41,317 nt of DNA from an uncultured Geobacteraceae bacterium (GCA_903901875.1 CAIUSO010000034.1:1-41317); one strand, 5' to 3'; counted from the stretch's first letter, positions 1 through 10,228 are shown. Made by a program: numbers and translations. Notes: generated by a model not told the origin, from the sequence alone.

Positions 1-3000
1 CTCTGATGGAGGTTGTTTTCGACCTGTTCCAGGGTCTGCTGAAGCTGTCCCAGAGTCTGCTCTGTCTGTTGCCGTAGCGTCGTCTCTGCCTGCAGCTCAG
101 CCTGGGTGTTTTCTGCCAGTCTGCTGGCTGCTTCGGTTTCCTGTCTGGTCTGCTGCAGCTGTTCTTCAAGCTGCTGCACCGTTTCATTTTTGTGAAGCAC
201 CTCCTCTGCAACTGCCGTACGTGCGGCGTGCTCGGCCTGCAACTGCTCGGAAATATCGGCCAGTTCACGGGTCCGTTCGGAGATGGCCTGCTCCAGATTT
301 CTGCTGGTGAGGAGGTGTTCTTCGTTGGCAAATTCGGCGGCACTTTTGGCTTGGTTCAGCTCTTCTTCAAGGGTATTTCGCTCCGCAATGGTGCGTTCTA
401 TGGCACTGTTTGCCTGCGCCAACTTCTCTTCAATAGTTTGTCGGTCTGTTCGCTCGGTCCGCAACTGTTCGGCCATATCGGCCAGTTCCCGGGTCCGTTC
501 GGCTATGGTCTGTTCCAGATTTCTGCTGGTGCGGAGGGACTCTTCGATGGCCAGTTCAGCGGCACTTCTGGCACGACCCAACTCTTCTTCGACAGATTTT
601 CGCTCGGCCCGTTCCTCTTCAAGTTGTGCCGAAATGGTTTCAAGTTCCTGTGCCTGCTCGGTAGCGGTCATCTCGAAAATTTCACTTTTACGGAGAGATT
701 CTTCGGTGGCTTTCCGTGCGGCAATGGCGGCCTTTGCATCCGCTTGAACCTGATTGAGATTTTCTTCAATGGCCTGGCGCTCGGCTCGCTCTTTCTGTAA
801 TTGCTCAGAAATGGAATCAAGTTCTTGTGACCGCTCGGCGATGGTTTTTTCCAGATTTTCAGTGGTGCGGAGCGATTCCTTAATGGCGGCTTCAGCGGTT
901 TTGCGCTCTTCCCGCTCTGCCTGTAATTGCCGCGAAATTTTTTCCACTTCCTCTGCCTTCTCAGAAACGGTCATCTCAAAAACTTCACTCTTACGGAGCG
1001 ATTCTTCGATGGCTTTCTGTGCGGCAATGGCAGTCTCTGCATCTGCTTTGACCTGAATCAGCCGTTCTTCGAGGGCCTGGCGCTCGGCACGCTCTTTCTG
1101 CAGTTGTTCAGAAATTTCCTCCAGTTCCCGCGATCGTTCGCTGACGGTCTTTTCAAGGGATTCACTCTTGCTGAGAGATTCTTCGATGGCGACTTCGACA
1201 GCCGCTTTGGCCCGATTCAGCTCCTCTTCAATGGCTTTCCGCCCGGCCTGTTCAGTCTGTAACTGTTCCGACACCGTTTCCAGTTGCCGTGACCGTTCGC
1301 TGACGGTCAATTCCAGTGATTCATTCTTTTTGAGAGATTCTTCAATGGTGGCTTCAGCGGCAAGCCAGGCCCGGCTTAACTCCTCTTCGGTCGCTTTCCG
1401 TTCGTCCCGTTCTTTCTGCAACTGCTCGGAAACGGTTTTTAACTCCTGTGACCGTTCGGCAAGATTCTGTTCCAGGGCTTTACTCGTTCGGAGAGCCTCT
1501 TCGATGGTGGTTTCGGCGGTGCTTCTGGTCAGGTTCAACTCTTCTTCCATGGCTTTCCGTTCAGCCCGTTCCGTTAGTAACAGGTCGGAAACGATATCCA
1601 GTTCACGGGAACGCTCGGTGAGAACCTGTTCCAGCGTTTCACCCTTGCGAAGAGATTCTTCCATGGCATTTTTGGCGGCAACGGCCGCTTCGACAGCCAT
1701 CCTGGCCCGGTTCAGTTCCTCTTGGGCGGCTTTCCGCTCGCTCTGTTCAGTCCGGTACTGTTCGGAGATGGTTTCCAGTTCCCGTGAGCACTCGGCGAGG
1801 TTTTGTTCCAGAGCTTCGCTGGTACGAAGGGCTTCCTGAATGGACGCTTCGGCGGCGATTCTGGCCCGCTTCAGCTCCTCTTCGATGGTGGTTCGTTCAC
1901 TTTGCTCGGCGAACAACTGATCAGAAATAGCTTCCAGCTCACGGGTCCGTTCCGTGACAACCTCTTCCAGAAATTCGCTCTTTTTCCCAGCTTCTTCAAT
2001 GGCGGCTTCGGCGGTGCTTTTCGACTGATTCAGCTCCTCTTCAATTGCGCTGCGCTCAGCCTGTACGGCCTGCAACTGCTCAGAAATTTTTTCCAGCTCC
2101 TGTGACCGTTCGGTAACGACCTGCTCCAGAGCCTGGCTTTTCTTGCGGGATTCTTCGATGGTGGTTTCGGCGGCAAGCCAGGCCTTACCCAGTTCTTCTT
2201 CGGTGGTCTGCCGTTCATCCCGCTCTGCCTGTAATTGTCTGGATACGGCTTCCCGTTCCTCTGTTCGCTCCGTAATCGTCTGTTCCAAGGCTCTGGTCGT
2301 GCGGAGCGATTCTTCAATGGCGGCTTCAGTGGCAGCTTGCGCCCGGTGCAACTCGTCTTCGATGGCGGTACGTTCGGCTTGTACGGTGTCCAACTGGTCG
2401 GAGACGGTTGCCAGTTCTCTGGATCGCTCGGCAATTTCCCGCTCCAGCAGTTCGCTCTTTCTGAGGGATTCCTGAATGGTGGCCTCGGCAGCCGTTTTGG
2501 CCCGCTCCAGTTCGTCTTCAATGGCTTTCCGTTCGGCCCGTTCCGTCAGCAACTGTTCCGAAACGATGTCCAGTTCCCGTGACCGCTCCGAGAGTACCTG
2601 TTCCAGGGTTTCTCCCTTTTTCAGGGACTCTTCCATGGAATTCCTGGCGACGACAGCCGCTTCAGCAGCCATTTTGGCCCGGTTTAAATCCTCCAGAGCG
2701 GTCTTCCGTTCTGCTTCTTCAGCACGTAACCGCTCCGAGATTGCTTCCAGTTCCTCCGTGCGCTCGGCCACCGTCTGTTCCAGTGTTTTGCTGGTGCGGA
2801 GTGATTCTTCAATGGCCGCTTCAGCCGAGATACGGGTCTGATTCAATGCTTCCTCGGCGGTTTTCCGCCGGGTCTGCTCGGCCTCCAGCTGTTCTGATAC
2901 GGAGTGAAGTTCCTCTGACCGTTCGGTAATGGCCTGTTCGAGGGCCTCACTGGTACGGAGTGATTTCTCAAGGGAGGCTTCGGCGGAAACTCTCACCTGG

Positions 3001-3707
3001 GTAAGTTCTTCTTCGGCGGCCTGACGCTCTGCCCGTTCCTGTTGTAACTTCTCAGAAATCGCTTCCAGTTCCCGTGACCGGTCGGTGAGCACTTGCTCCA
3101 GGGTTTCGCTGTTCTTGAGAGATTCTTCCAGTGATTTCTTTGCCTCAATTGCAGCTTCAGCGGCCATTCGGGCCCGCTTCAGTTCCTCTTCGACGGCCTG
3201 ACGTTCGGCACGCTCACTCTGCAACTGCCCAGAGACCGCTTCCAGTTCCCGGACCTGTGTGCTTACCGCCTGCTCAACGGCACCGGCATGCTCTTTTTCG
3301 AGGCGCTGGAGTCGGCAATAGTTGATTGCACGTTCGGCGATCTTGTTCAGATGGTCGAAATCAAAGGGTTTCTGGATATAATCGAAGGCACCATTTTTGA
3401 TTGCGGCAACCGCCAGATGCAGCTCATCAGGGTCGGTCATCAGCACAACCGGCGTATCGGGCCAGGATTTTCGGACACGAACGAGAAGGGAGATACCATC
3501 CTCGCCCGGCAATTTCATGTCGGAAATTATGACTTCAAACGGCTCACTATCAATCATGCTGTACGCATCAGCCACACTACAGGCCATGCTTACCTTGCAA
3601 CCGATCTTTTTTAAACTGTTTGCGATCATACAACACATGTCTACTTTGTCATCAACAACCAATAAGTGTGGACGAGCCTGTACCATGTCTTGATCTGATT
3701 TCGTCAT
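1..3707 (-). CDS. Giant response regulator: receiver domain plus tandem coiled-coil repeats (C-terminus outside window)
   Basis: An open frame without a stop runs from ATG at 3707 to the window edge, giving about 1235 visible residues. GGAGG lies seven bases before the ATG. Residues 10-130 form a receiver domain: acidic pair D19-D20, phospho-acceptor D63 in ISDMKLPG, T91 after VLM, and K113 in YIQKPF, so all the usual phosphorylation residues are present. From about residue 145 the protein is an almost unbroken charged coiled coil of repeats with the core ERSRELE-ISEQLQ-ERAER-A-EEEL, rich in E, Q, R, A and L. No DNA-binding, kinase or GGDEF domain is visible. Receiver plus long coiled coil is the layout of FrzS and AglZ, polar motility scaffolds of Myxococcus; that role here is inference. 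The protein could also be a general cytoskeleton-like scaffold. It is transcribed divergently from cysK. Confidence 0.9.
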   Translation of the reverse strand, partial: MTKSDQDMVQARPHLLVVDDKVDMCCMIANSLKKIGCKVSMACSVADAYSMIDSEPFEVIISDMKLPGEDGISLLVRVRKSWPDTPVVLMTDPDELHLAVAAIKNGAFDYIQKPFDFDHLNKIAERAINYCRLQRLEKEHAGAVEQAVSTQVRELEAVSGQLQSERAERQAVEEELKRARMAAEAAIEAKKSLEESLKNSETLEQVLTDRSRELEAISEKLQQERAERQAAEEELTQVRVSAEASLEKSLRTSEALEQAITERSEELHSVSEQLEAEQTRRKTAEEALNQTRISAEAAIEESLRTSKTLEQTVAERTEELEAISERLRAEEAERKTALEDLNRAKMAAEAAVVARNSMEESLKKGETLEQVLSERSRELDIVSEQLLTERAERKAIEDELERAKTAAEATIQESLRKSELLEREIAERSRELATVSDQLDTVQAERTAIEDELHRAQAATEAAIEESLRTTRALEQTITERTEEREAVSRQLQAERDERQTTEEELGKAWLAAETTIEESRKKSQALEQVVTERSQELEKISEQLQAVQAERSAIEEELNQSKSTAEAAIEEAGKKSEFLEEVVTERTRELEAISDQLFAEQSERTTIEEELKRARIAAEASIQEALRTSEALEQNLAECSRELETISEQYRTEQSERKAAQEELNRARMAVEAAVAAKNAMEESLRKGETLEQVLTERSRELDIVSDLLLTERAERKAMEEELNLTRSTAETTIEEALRTSKALEQNLAERSQELKTVSEQLQKERDERKATEEELSRAWLAAEATIEESLKKNESLELTVSERSRQLETVSEQLQTEQAGRKAIEEELNRAKAAVEVAIEESLSKSESLEKTVSERSRELEEISEQLQKERAERQALEERLIQVKADAETAIAAQKAIEESLRKSEVFEMTVSEKAEEVEKISRQLQAEREERKTAEAAIKESLRTTENLEKTIAERSQELDSISEQLQKERAERQAIEENLNQVQADAKAAIAARKATEESLRKSEIFEMTATEQAQELETISAQLEEERAERKSVEEELGRARSAAELAIEESLRTSRNLEQTIAERTRELADMAEQLRTERTDRQTIEEKLAQANSAIERTIAERNTLEEELNQAKSAAEFANEEHLLTSRNLEQAISERTRELADISEQLQAEHAARTAVAEEVLHKNETVQQLEEQLQQTRQETEAASRLAENTQAELQAETTLRQQTEQTLGQLQQTLEQVENNLHQ
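240..3260 (-). repeat. About 18 tandem coiled-coil repeat units of 159 or 177 bp
   Basis: Within the giant response regulator the same word (ERS/ERT-RELE) recurs at fixed spacing. On the DNA, corresponding bases lie at 3076, 2917, 2758, 2581 and 2422, giving steps of 159, 159, 177 and 159 bp, i.e. 53 or 59 residues. The 59-residue form has six extra residues (for example VARNSM, AAKNAM) before EESL. One unit near 860-990 is short, about 42 residues, and the last units towards position 240 are irregular. The units have diverged, so they are old duplications rather than fresh copies. Confidence 0.85.
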
Positions 3708-3975
3708 AAACTTCCCTCCACGTCGATTCTAATTACGAAGAAAATATGCAGAACCATCAATCGATGTCTGGTCGATTCGATTCGCCGATGATTTCATATC
3801 AATAATGAAAAAAGCTTGCAATCTTTAAATGCAGCTTGGCACCAAGAATTGTCACCTGAAGCAACTCTGATTGGCTGATGTTATGCCATTTCTATCAGAA
3901 AATTGTGAAAAAACTCCATAATATTAAGCAAGAAATAACCTTAATGCCGGGAAGTGGGGTAACAAATTTAGGTAG
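3708..3975. other. Intergenic stretch between divergent genes
   Basis: About 270 bases between the minus-strand response regulator and the repeat and promoter of cysK. The sequence is AT-rich and no credible coding frame or RNA gene was found. The leader of the response regulator must lie here, but no convincing sigma-70 or sigma-54 promoter was found on the minus strand. Confidence 0.5.
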
Positions 3976-3980
3976 TTGTG

Positions 3981-3996
3981 CGGGGACCGTCCCCCC
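3981..3996. repeat. REP-like palindrome
   Basis: GGGGACCGTCCCC (3982-3994) is a near-perfect palindrome, flanked by more C and G. Motifs of the GGGGAC-GTCCCC kind recur between genes in many delta-proteobacteria; that is recalled, not checked. It sits just upstream of the cysK promoter. Confidence 0.45.
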
Positions 3997-4040
3997 GTGT
4001 CCTTCGAGATTCCCCAGCCGTAAAAAAAAAGAAAAAAAAC

Positions 4041-4069
4041 TTGACAAAATAATAAATATTGTTTATCTA
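4041..4069 (+). promoter_or_regulatory. Probable sigma-70 promoter of cysK
   Basis: A consensus -35 box TTGACA (4041-4046) is followed after 17 bases by TATCTA (4064-4069), a partial -10 match. An A-rich stretch with runs of nine and eight A just upstream (4022-4039) could act as an UP element. The spacer and -10 overlap an imperfect inverted repeat, ATAAATATTGTTTAT (4052-4066), which could be an operator. The start codon follows about 48 bases later. Confidence 0.5.
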
Positions 4070-4116
4070 TATCTTTAGTAGACATTACTAGGTGGTTAAA
4101 TGAAAGGGGTAGGGGC

Positions 4117-5070
4117 ATGGGAAAGGTGTATTCGGATAATTCACAATCAATTGGTAACACTCCATTGGTAAAACTGAATCACGTGGTCGGTAATTCGCGG
4201 GCGACCATTCTGGCAAAGGTAGAAGGGCGAAATCCTTCCTATTCGGTCAAGTGCCGTATCGGGGCCAACCTGATCTGGGACGCTGAAAAACGTGGTGTGT
4301 TGAAGCCGGGTGTGGAGATTATCGAACCGACCAGTGGCAATACGGGCATTGCCCTCGCGTATGTGGCCGCTGCCCGTGGTTACGGATTGACGCTGACCAT
4401 GCCGGAAACCATGAGTATCGAGCGTCGCCGGGTGCTGGCTTCTCTCGGAGCAAACCTGATCCTGACTCCGGGGTCCGAGGGGATGAAGGGGGCCATCAGC
4501 CGTGCTGAAGAGATTGCCGCTGCCGAACCGGAAAAATACTTTTTACCCCAACAGTTTAAAAATCAGGCCAATCCGGAAATTCACGAAAAGACTACCGGGC
4601 CGGAAATCTGGAACGATACCGATGGGGGCATCGATGTCCTGGTCGCCGGCGTCGGAACCGGGGGTACCATCACCGGCGTGTCCCGGTATATCAAGCATAC
4701 CCAGGGTAAGCAGATTATTTCGGTAGCCGTGGAACCGAAGGAGAGCCCGGTTATTTCCCAAAAACTGGCGGGACAGGAGATTAAACCGGCACCACATAAA
4801 ATTCAGGGGATCGGTGCCGGCTTTATTCCGGATACGTTGGACCTGTCTGTTGTAGACCGTGTCGAGCAGGTTGATAGCGCGGAAGCTCTTGAGTTTGCCC
4901 GCCGTCTGGCGAAGGAAGAGGGTCTGCTGGTTGGTATTTCCAGTGGTGCGGCGGTGGCCGCTGCGGTACGCCTTGGCCAGTTGGACGAGTATGCCGGCAA
5001 GACCATCGTGGTCATTCTCCCGGATGGTGCCGAGCGGTATTTGTCAACCGCCCTCTTTGAGGGGATTTAA
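4117..5070 (+). CDS. cysK: Cysteine synthase A (O-acetylserine sulfhydrylase)
   Basis: 317 residues, close to the usual 310-325. The enzyme is a cytoplasmic PLP enzyme that makes L-cysteine from O-acetylserine and sulfide. The PLP lysine is K45 in [16 protein letters not shown] (72-77) is the substrate loop and [10 protein letters not shown] (178-187) the phosphate-binding loop; ISSGAA and [10 protein letters not shown] lie near the C-terminus. SVKCRIGAN and [12 protein letters not shown] are as in the enterobacterial CysK branch, rather than the SVKDR form common in other bacteria. ATG at 4117 follows a G-rich ribosome site. It is a single gene with its own promoter and with palindromic repeats on both sides, so it may be an acquired unit. 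The function is secure; the transfer is inference. Confidence 0.95.
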   Translation: MGKVYSDNSQSIGNTPLVKLNHVVGNSRATILAKVEGRNPSYSVKCRIGANLIWDAEKRGVLKPGVEIIEPTSGNTGIALAYVAAARGYGLTLTMPETMSIERRRVLASLGANLILTPGSEGMKGAISRAEEIAAAEPEKYFLPQQFKNQANPEIHEKTTGPEIWNDTDGGIDVLVAGVGTGGTITGVSRYIKHTQGKQIISVAVEPKESPVISQKLAGQEIKPAPHKIQGIGAGFIPDTLDLSVVDRVEQVDSAEALEFARRLAKEEGLLVGISSGAAVAAAVRLGQLDEYAGKTIVVILPDGAERYLSTALFEGI

Positions 5071-5120
5071 TCGGTCGCCGTGTTACTATTCAGCGCATTC
5101 CTTCAATGCCAGAATTTTAC

Positions 5121-5206
5121 TGCAAATGCCCCCTGACCCCCCTTTAAAAAGCGGGGGGTAAAGCTTCCCCCTTTACAAAAGGGGGACTGAGGGGGATTTG
5201 CATTTG
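5121..5206. repeat. Nested palindromic repeat (REP/MITE-like), possibly also a terminator
   Basis: The outer arms TGCAAATGCCCCCTGAC (from 5121) and its imperfect complement ending ATTTGCA (to 5202) enclose two inner hairpins: CCCCCC...GGGGGG at 5137-5158 and CCCCCTTTACAAAAGGGGG at 5167-5185. The element is 82-86 bp and has no coding content. C/G-block elements of this kind are scattered through many bacterial genomes. Lying 50 bases after the cysK stop, it could end transcription in both directions. Confidence 0.7.
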
Positions 5207-5229
5207 GAGTGCCGAAACGAGCTGAATAG

Positions 5230-5430
5230 TTACTTCGCCGCTTGCTGTTTGTGTTTTTGTTGGGCACGCGTTGCTTTGCCCGACTTACGGGTTAAACCAA
5301 TGAGTTGAACCCACAAATCATGCGCCTTTCGCCGCTTGCTCCCAGAAAAATGTTCTGCACAGCTTGACACCCCTCCTCTTTTGCGGTAACTTGTCACGTC
5401 CTACCACCGGACACCCGAAGGTTTCGTCAT
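5230..5430 (-). pseudogene. Small basic protein frame interrupted by an in-frame TAG
   Basis: On the minus strand AAGGAG lies just before an ATG at 5430-5428. The frame reads MTKPSGVRW, then TAG at codon 10 (5403-5401), then 56 more sense codons to TAA at 5230. The downstream part has protein-like composition, including HDLWVQLIGLTRKSGK and a basic Q/K-rich tail (QQKHKQQAAK). I do not recognise a family. Options are a nonsense-mutated gene, a frame starting at the GTG two codons after the TAG with a poor ribosome site, recoding of UAG, or chance. It faces away from kdsB and ends next to the palindromic repeat. Confidence 0.35.
5364..5392 (+). promoter_or_regulatory. Possible sigma-70 promoter of the kdsB operon
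   Basis: TTGACA (5364-5369) is a perfect -35 box. After 17 bases comes TAACTT (5387-5392), a weak -10. The predicted start of transcription is about 65 bases before kdsB. It overlaps the small minus-strand frame. Confidence 0.4.
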
Positions 5431-5465
5431 AAACTATCTCCTTACAGTTAAAAGGTAGCTCTCGC

Positions 5466-6230
5466 ATGAAAATTACTGCGGTTATTCCTGCACGTTACGC
5501 TTCGACACGTTTTCCTGGTAAGGCACTTGCGGATATCGGCGGCCGTCCGATGATTCAGCATGTCTATGAGCGTACGTGCCGGTCACAACTGGTGAGCCGG
5601 GTTATCGTCGCCACCGATGACCTCCGTATTGCCGATGTTATCAACCAGTTCGGCGGGGAGGTTATCATGACGTCCGCCGACCATGAAACCGGTACGGACC
5701 GGCTTGCAGAAGTCGCCGCCCGGCTGGATTCCGATATTATCGTCAATGTGCAGGGGGATGAACCACTCATCGATCCGGCCATGATTGATCTGGCCATTGA
5801 ACCGCTTCTCAAGGATGCCTCCATCCAGATGGGGACGGTTAAAACACGCATCAAATGTCTCCACGATTTTCTCTCTCCCAATGTGGTCAAAGTGGTAACG
5901 GATAATCGGGGGAACGCCCTTTATTTCTCCCGTTCCCCCCTGCCATTTTTTCGGGACAAGTGGAAAGATCTGAAAGATGATTCATTCTGTTGCGGCAAGC
6001 TGCTCTGTTACAAACATGTGGGATTGTATGTGTATCGCCGCGATTTTCTCCTGAAATTTGCAACCATGCCCCCGACGTTTCTGGAAATTTCTGAAAAGCT
6101 GGAGCAGTTGCGCGCCCTTGAAAACGGTATAGCAATACGGGTGGTGGAAACCGAATTCGAATCCCTTGGTGTGGATACTCCCGATGATCTGCACAAGGCC
6201 CAGGAACAGTATCGAAAACTTCATACGTAA
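5466..6230 (+). CDS. kdsB: CMP-KDO synthetase (3-deoxy-manno-octulosonate cytidylyltransferase)
   Basis: 254 residues, normal for the family. It activates KDO with CTP to give CMP-KDO, the donor for the inner core of lipopolysaccharide, in the cytoplasm. The N-terminus [17 protein letters not shown] is the nucleotide-binding signature of the family, and VQGDEPL (95-101) holds the metal-binding aspartate. ETGTDRLAE and the C-terminal GVDTPDDL are also characteristic. ATG at 5466 follows AAGGTAG. It heads the operon; the next gene makes CTP and the following three make KDO. Confidence 0.97.
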   Translation: MKITAVIPARYASTRFPGKALADIGGRPMIQHVYERTCRSQLVSRVIVATDDLRIADVINQFGGEVIMTSADHETGTDRLAEVAARLDSDIIVNVQGDEPLIDPAMIDLAIEPLLKDASIQMGTVKTRIKCLHDFLSPNVVKVVTDNRGNALYFSRSPLPFFRDKWKDLKDDSFCCGKLLCYKHVGLYVYRRDFLLKFATMPPTFLEISEKLEQLRALENGIAIRVVETEFESLGVDTPDDLHKAQEQYRKLHT

Positions 6231-6246
6231 ACAATGATCCGTCTGA

Positions 6247-7872
<1,626 letters not shown>

Positions 7873-7875
7873 GCC

Positions 7876-8706
7876 ATGACCAGTGAAATTACTACCGGAA
7901 CGGTAACAATCGGCAACAACCGGCCATTGGTGCTGATCGCCGGTCCCTGCGTCATTGAAAACGAGTCGGCAACCCTGCGCCATGCGGAGCGGCTCCTGAC
8001 TATTTGCAGTGACCTGTCAATGCCGCTGGTGTTTAAAGCCTCCTACGACAAGGCCAACCGGACATCGGTCAACGCCTATCGTGGCCCCGGATTGAAAGAG
8101 GGGCTTGCCATCCTGCGCAAGGTGAAGGAGTCGCTGGGAGTGCCGGTTATTTCCGATATCCACTCCATCGAGCAGGTAGAACCTGCCGCCGAGGTGCTTG
8201 ATATCATGCAGATTCCGGCTTTTCTCTGCCGCCAGACCGATCTTCTGGTGGCAGCGGCGCAGAGCGGCCGGATTATCAATGTCAAAAAGGGGCAGTTTCT
8301 GGCCCCGTGGGATATGAAAAATGTTGCCGGAAAAATTGCTGCCAGCGGCAACAAAAATATCATCCTGACGGAGCGGGGCGCTTCTTTCGGGTATAATAAT
8401 CTGGTGGTGGATATGCGCAGCTTTCCGGTGATGCGCGCTTTCGGCTATCCGGTGGTCTTCGATGCAACCCACAGCGTTCAGCTTCCGGGGGGGCAGGGGG
8501 ATTGTTCCGGCGGACAGCGGGAGTATGTGGAGTATCTGTCACGGGCGGCCGTTGCCGCCGGTATCGACGGCATCTTTATGGAAGTTCATGAAAATCCCGA
8601 CGCAGCCCTTTGTGATGGCCCCAATTCAATTCCGTTACATGAACTTCCCACCCTGCTGCGGATGCTGCAAACCATTGATGGGGCGGTTAAGCAGGCGTTG
8701 CCATGA
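7876..8706 (+). CDS. kdsA: KDO-8-phosphate synthase (probably metal-dependent class)
   Basis: 276 residues. It condenses phosphoenolpyruvate with arabinose 5-phosphate to KDO-8-phosphate. The N-terminal motif is [11 protein letters not shown] with C25; a cysteine here, together with the histidine in FDATHSVQ, the glutamate in FMEVHENPD and the following aspartate, is the metal-ligand set of the metallo class (as in Aquifex), whereas E. coli has asparagine in place of the cysteine. It starts four bases after the pyrG stop and its TGA overlaps the next ATG (ATGA). Confidence 0.97.
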   Translation: MTSEITTGTVTIGNNRPLVLIAGPCVIENESATLRHAERLLTICSDLSMPLVFKASYDKANRTSVNAYRGPGLKEGLAILRKVKESLGVPVISDIHSIEQVEPAAEVLDIMQIPAFLCRQTDLLVAAAQSGRIINVKKGQFLAPWDMKNVAGKIAASGNKNIILTERGASFGYNNLVVDMRSFPVMRAFGYPVVFDATHSVQLPGGQGDCSGGQREYVEYLSRAAVAAGIDGIFMEVHENPDAALCDGPNSIPLHELPTLLRMLQTIDGAVKQALP

Positions 8707-9671
8707 ATGTTATCGATGAGGCACGGCGGGTAATCGGTGTGGAAGCCCTGGCATTGACCGCCATGGCCGAGCGGATAGATCATTGCTTCGAGCAGGCCAT
8801 TGATCTGATTCTGGCCAGTACGGGGCGGGTCATCGTGAGCGGAATGGGAAAGTCGGGTCTGGTGGGGCAGAAAATAGCCTCCACCATGGCTTCCACCGGC
8901 ACGCCGGCTTTTTTTCTCCATCCGGCCGAAGGGATCCATGGGGACCTGGGGATGATCATGACCGGCGATGTGGTCATTGCCATTTCCAATAGCGGTGAAA
9001 CCGAAGAAATTCTCAGAATACTCCCCTCTGTCAAGCGTCTTGGTGCCCGTCTGATCGGCATGAGTGGCAATGTCACCTCCAATCTGGCCCGGGTCAGTGA
9101 CGTGTTTCTTGATGTTTCCGTGGCCGAAGAGGCATGCCCACTGGGGCTTGCTCCGACCGCTTCCACGACCGCCACACTGGCCATGGGTGATGCCCTGGCG
9201 GTGGCACTGCTGGTCAAGCGTGGTTTCAAGGCCGAGGATTTTGCCATTTTTCATCCGGGCGGTGCCCTGGGGAAAAAACTCATTTTACGGGTTGAGGATC
9301 TGATGCACCGGGGGGAGGGTATTCCGCTGGTACGGGAAGACACTCTGATGAAAGAGGCACTGTTCGTGATTACGGACAAGGGGCTTGGAGTAACCGGTGT
9401 CTGTGATGCTTCGGGGGCACTCAAGGGGGTCATTACCGATGGTGACCTGCGCCGCTCCCTTGAAAAGGGGTTTGATATCCTTAACCAGCGTGCCTCCGAA
9501 ATCATGAAGCATGGGCCGCTTCGTATCAAGCGCAGCGAGCTTGCCGCTGCGGCTCTCCAGATTATGGAACAACGGGCAATTACCTCCCTGTTCGTATTCG
9601 ACGATGACATCCGCTCCGCTCCCTGTGGAGTAATCCACCTCCATGATATTCTCAAGGCCGGTATTGCATGA
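8703..9671 (+). CDS. kdsD: Arabinose-5-phosphate isomerase (SIS plus two CBS domains)
   Basis: 322 residues, the usual size of the KdsD/KpsF/GutQ family. It interconverts ribulose 5-phosphate and arabinose 5-phosphate, the substrate of KdsA. The SIS domain (about 40-175) contains [20 protein letters not shown] and [10 protein letters not shown]; two CBS domains follow (about 200-320), with [11 protein letters not shown] and [10 protein letters not shown]. The start is coupled to kdsA by ATGA and the end to kdsC in the same way. The context fits KDO synthesis, not sugar-alcohol use. Confidence 0.95.
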   Translation: MNVIDEARRVIGVEALALTAMAERIDHCFEQAIDLILASTGRVIVSGMGKSGLVGQKIASTMASTGTPAFFLHPAEGIHGDLGMIMTGDVVIAISNSGETEEILRILPSVKRLGARLIGMSGNVTSNLARVSDVFLDVSVAEEACPLGLAPTASTTATLAMGDALAVALLVKRGFKAEDFAIFHPGGALGKKLILRVEDLMHRGEGIPLVREDTLMKEALFVITDKGLGVTGVCDASGALKGVITDGDLRRSLEKGFDILNQRASEIMKHGPLRIKRSELAAAALQIMEQRAITSLFVFDDDIRSAPCGVIHLHDILKAGIA

Positions 9672-10186
9672 TTGATCAGAGATTGAAGGATATTCGCCTC
9701 TTGCTGCTGGACGTTGACGGTGTCATGACCGATGGCGGCATTATTTATGATGCCCATGGTACTGAAACGAAGGTTTTTAACGTTAAGGACGGCCATGGCA
9801 TCAAGATGCTGCAACGTCAGGGGATCCAGGTTGGTATCATCACCGGCAGGAGTTCCCTGGTGGTCGATCTGAGGGCCCGTGAACTGGGTATTGAGCTGGT
9901 GTATCAGGGCTCTCTGAAAAAGCTGGAAAGCTACGATGACGTGAAACAGCGGACCGGTTTCAGCGACAGTCAGATCGCCTATGTGGGGGATGATGTCATT
10001 GATGTACCGGTCATGCGGCGGGTCGTTTTCGCCGCCGCACCGGCCGATGCTCTCCCTGAAGCACTGGCTGTCGCCCATTATGTTACTTCCCGCGCCGGGG
10101 GGAGGGGGGCCGTACGGGAAGTCTGTGATCTTATTTTGAAAGGACGGGGATTGTGGAGTGCCGTCGCTGACCGTTATGAACTATAG
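9668..10186 (+). CDS. kdsC: KDO-8-phosphate phosphatase (HAD family, C0 type)
   Basis: 172 residues, as expected for the capless tetrameric HAD phosphatase KdsC. It removes phosphate from KDO-8-phosphate. Motif I is LLLLDVDGVMTDGG (nucleophile D15, acid/base D17), motif II is ITGRSS, motif III the lysine in SLKKL, and motif IV AYVGDDVIDVPVM. It is translationally coupled to kdsD. It completes the four-enzyme KDO route in this operon. Confidence 0.95.
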   Translation: MIDQRLKDIRLLLLDVDGVMTDGGIIYDAHGTETKVFNVKDGHGIKMLQRQGIQVGIITGRSSLVVDLRARELGIELVYQGSLKKLESYDDVKQRTGFSDSQIAYVGDDVIDVPVMRRVVFAAAPADALPEALAVAHYVTSRAGGRGAVREVCDLILKGRGLWSAVADRYEL

Positions 10187-10228
10187 ATTCAATCTTCATG
10201 CCAATTTTACTTTCCCGCCACGTAATGC

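Noticed and set aside
192..3325. Many plus-strand open frames of 60-220 codons
   Set aside because: They are mirror frames of the repeated coiled-coil gene on the minus strand, Ser/Arg- or Phe/Gly-rich by reflection, and lack ribosome sites.
3836..3852. TGGCACC...TTG on the plus strand as a sigma-54 promoter
   Set aside because: Spacing is wrong and the GC of the -12 element is missing.
3873..3888. Possible sigma-54 promoter on the minus strand (TGGCAT-N5-CAGC)
   Set aside because: GG and GC have the right spacing, but the TT of the -12 element is replaced by CA and the site is over 160 bases from the gene.
3878..4078. A 66-codon frame before cysK
   Set aside because: It crosses the palindrome and the promoter, and its sequence is low-complexity Lys-rich; no ribosome site.
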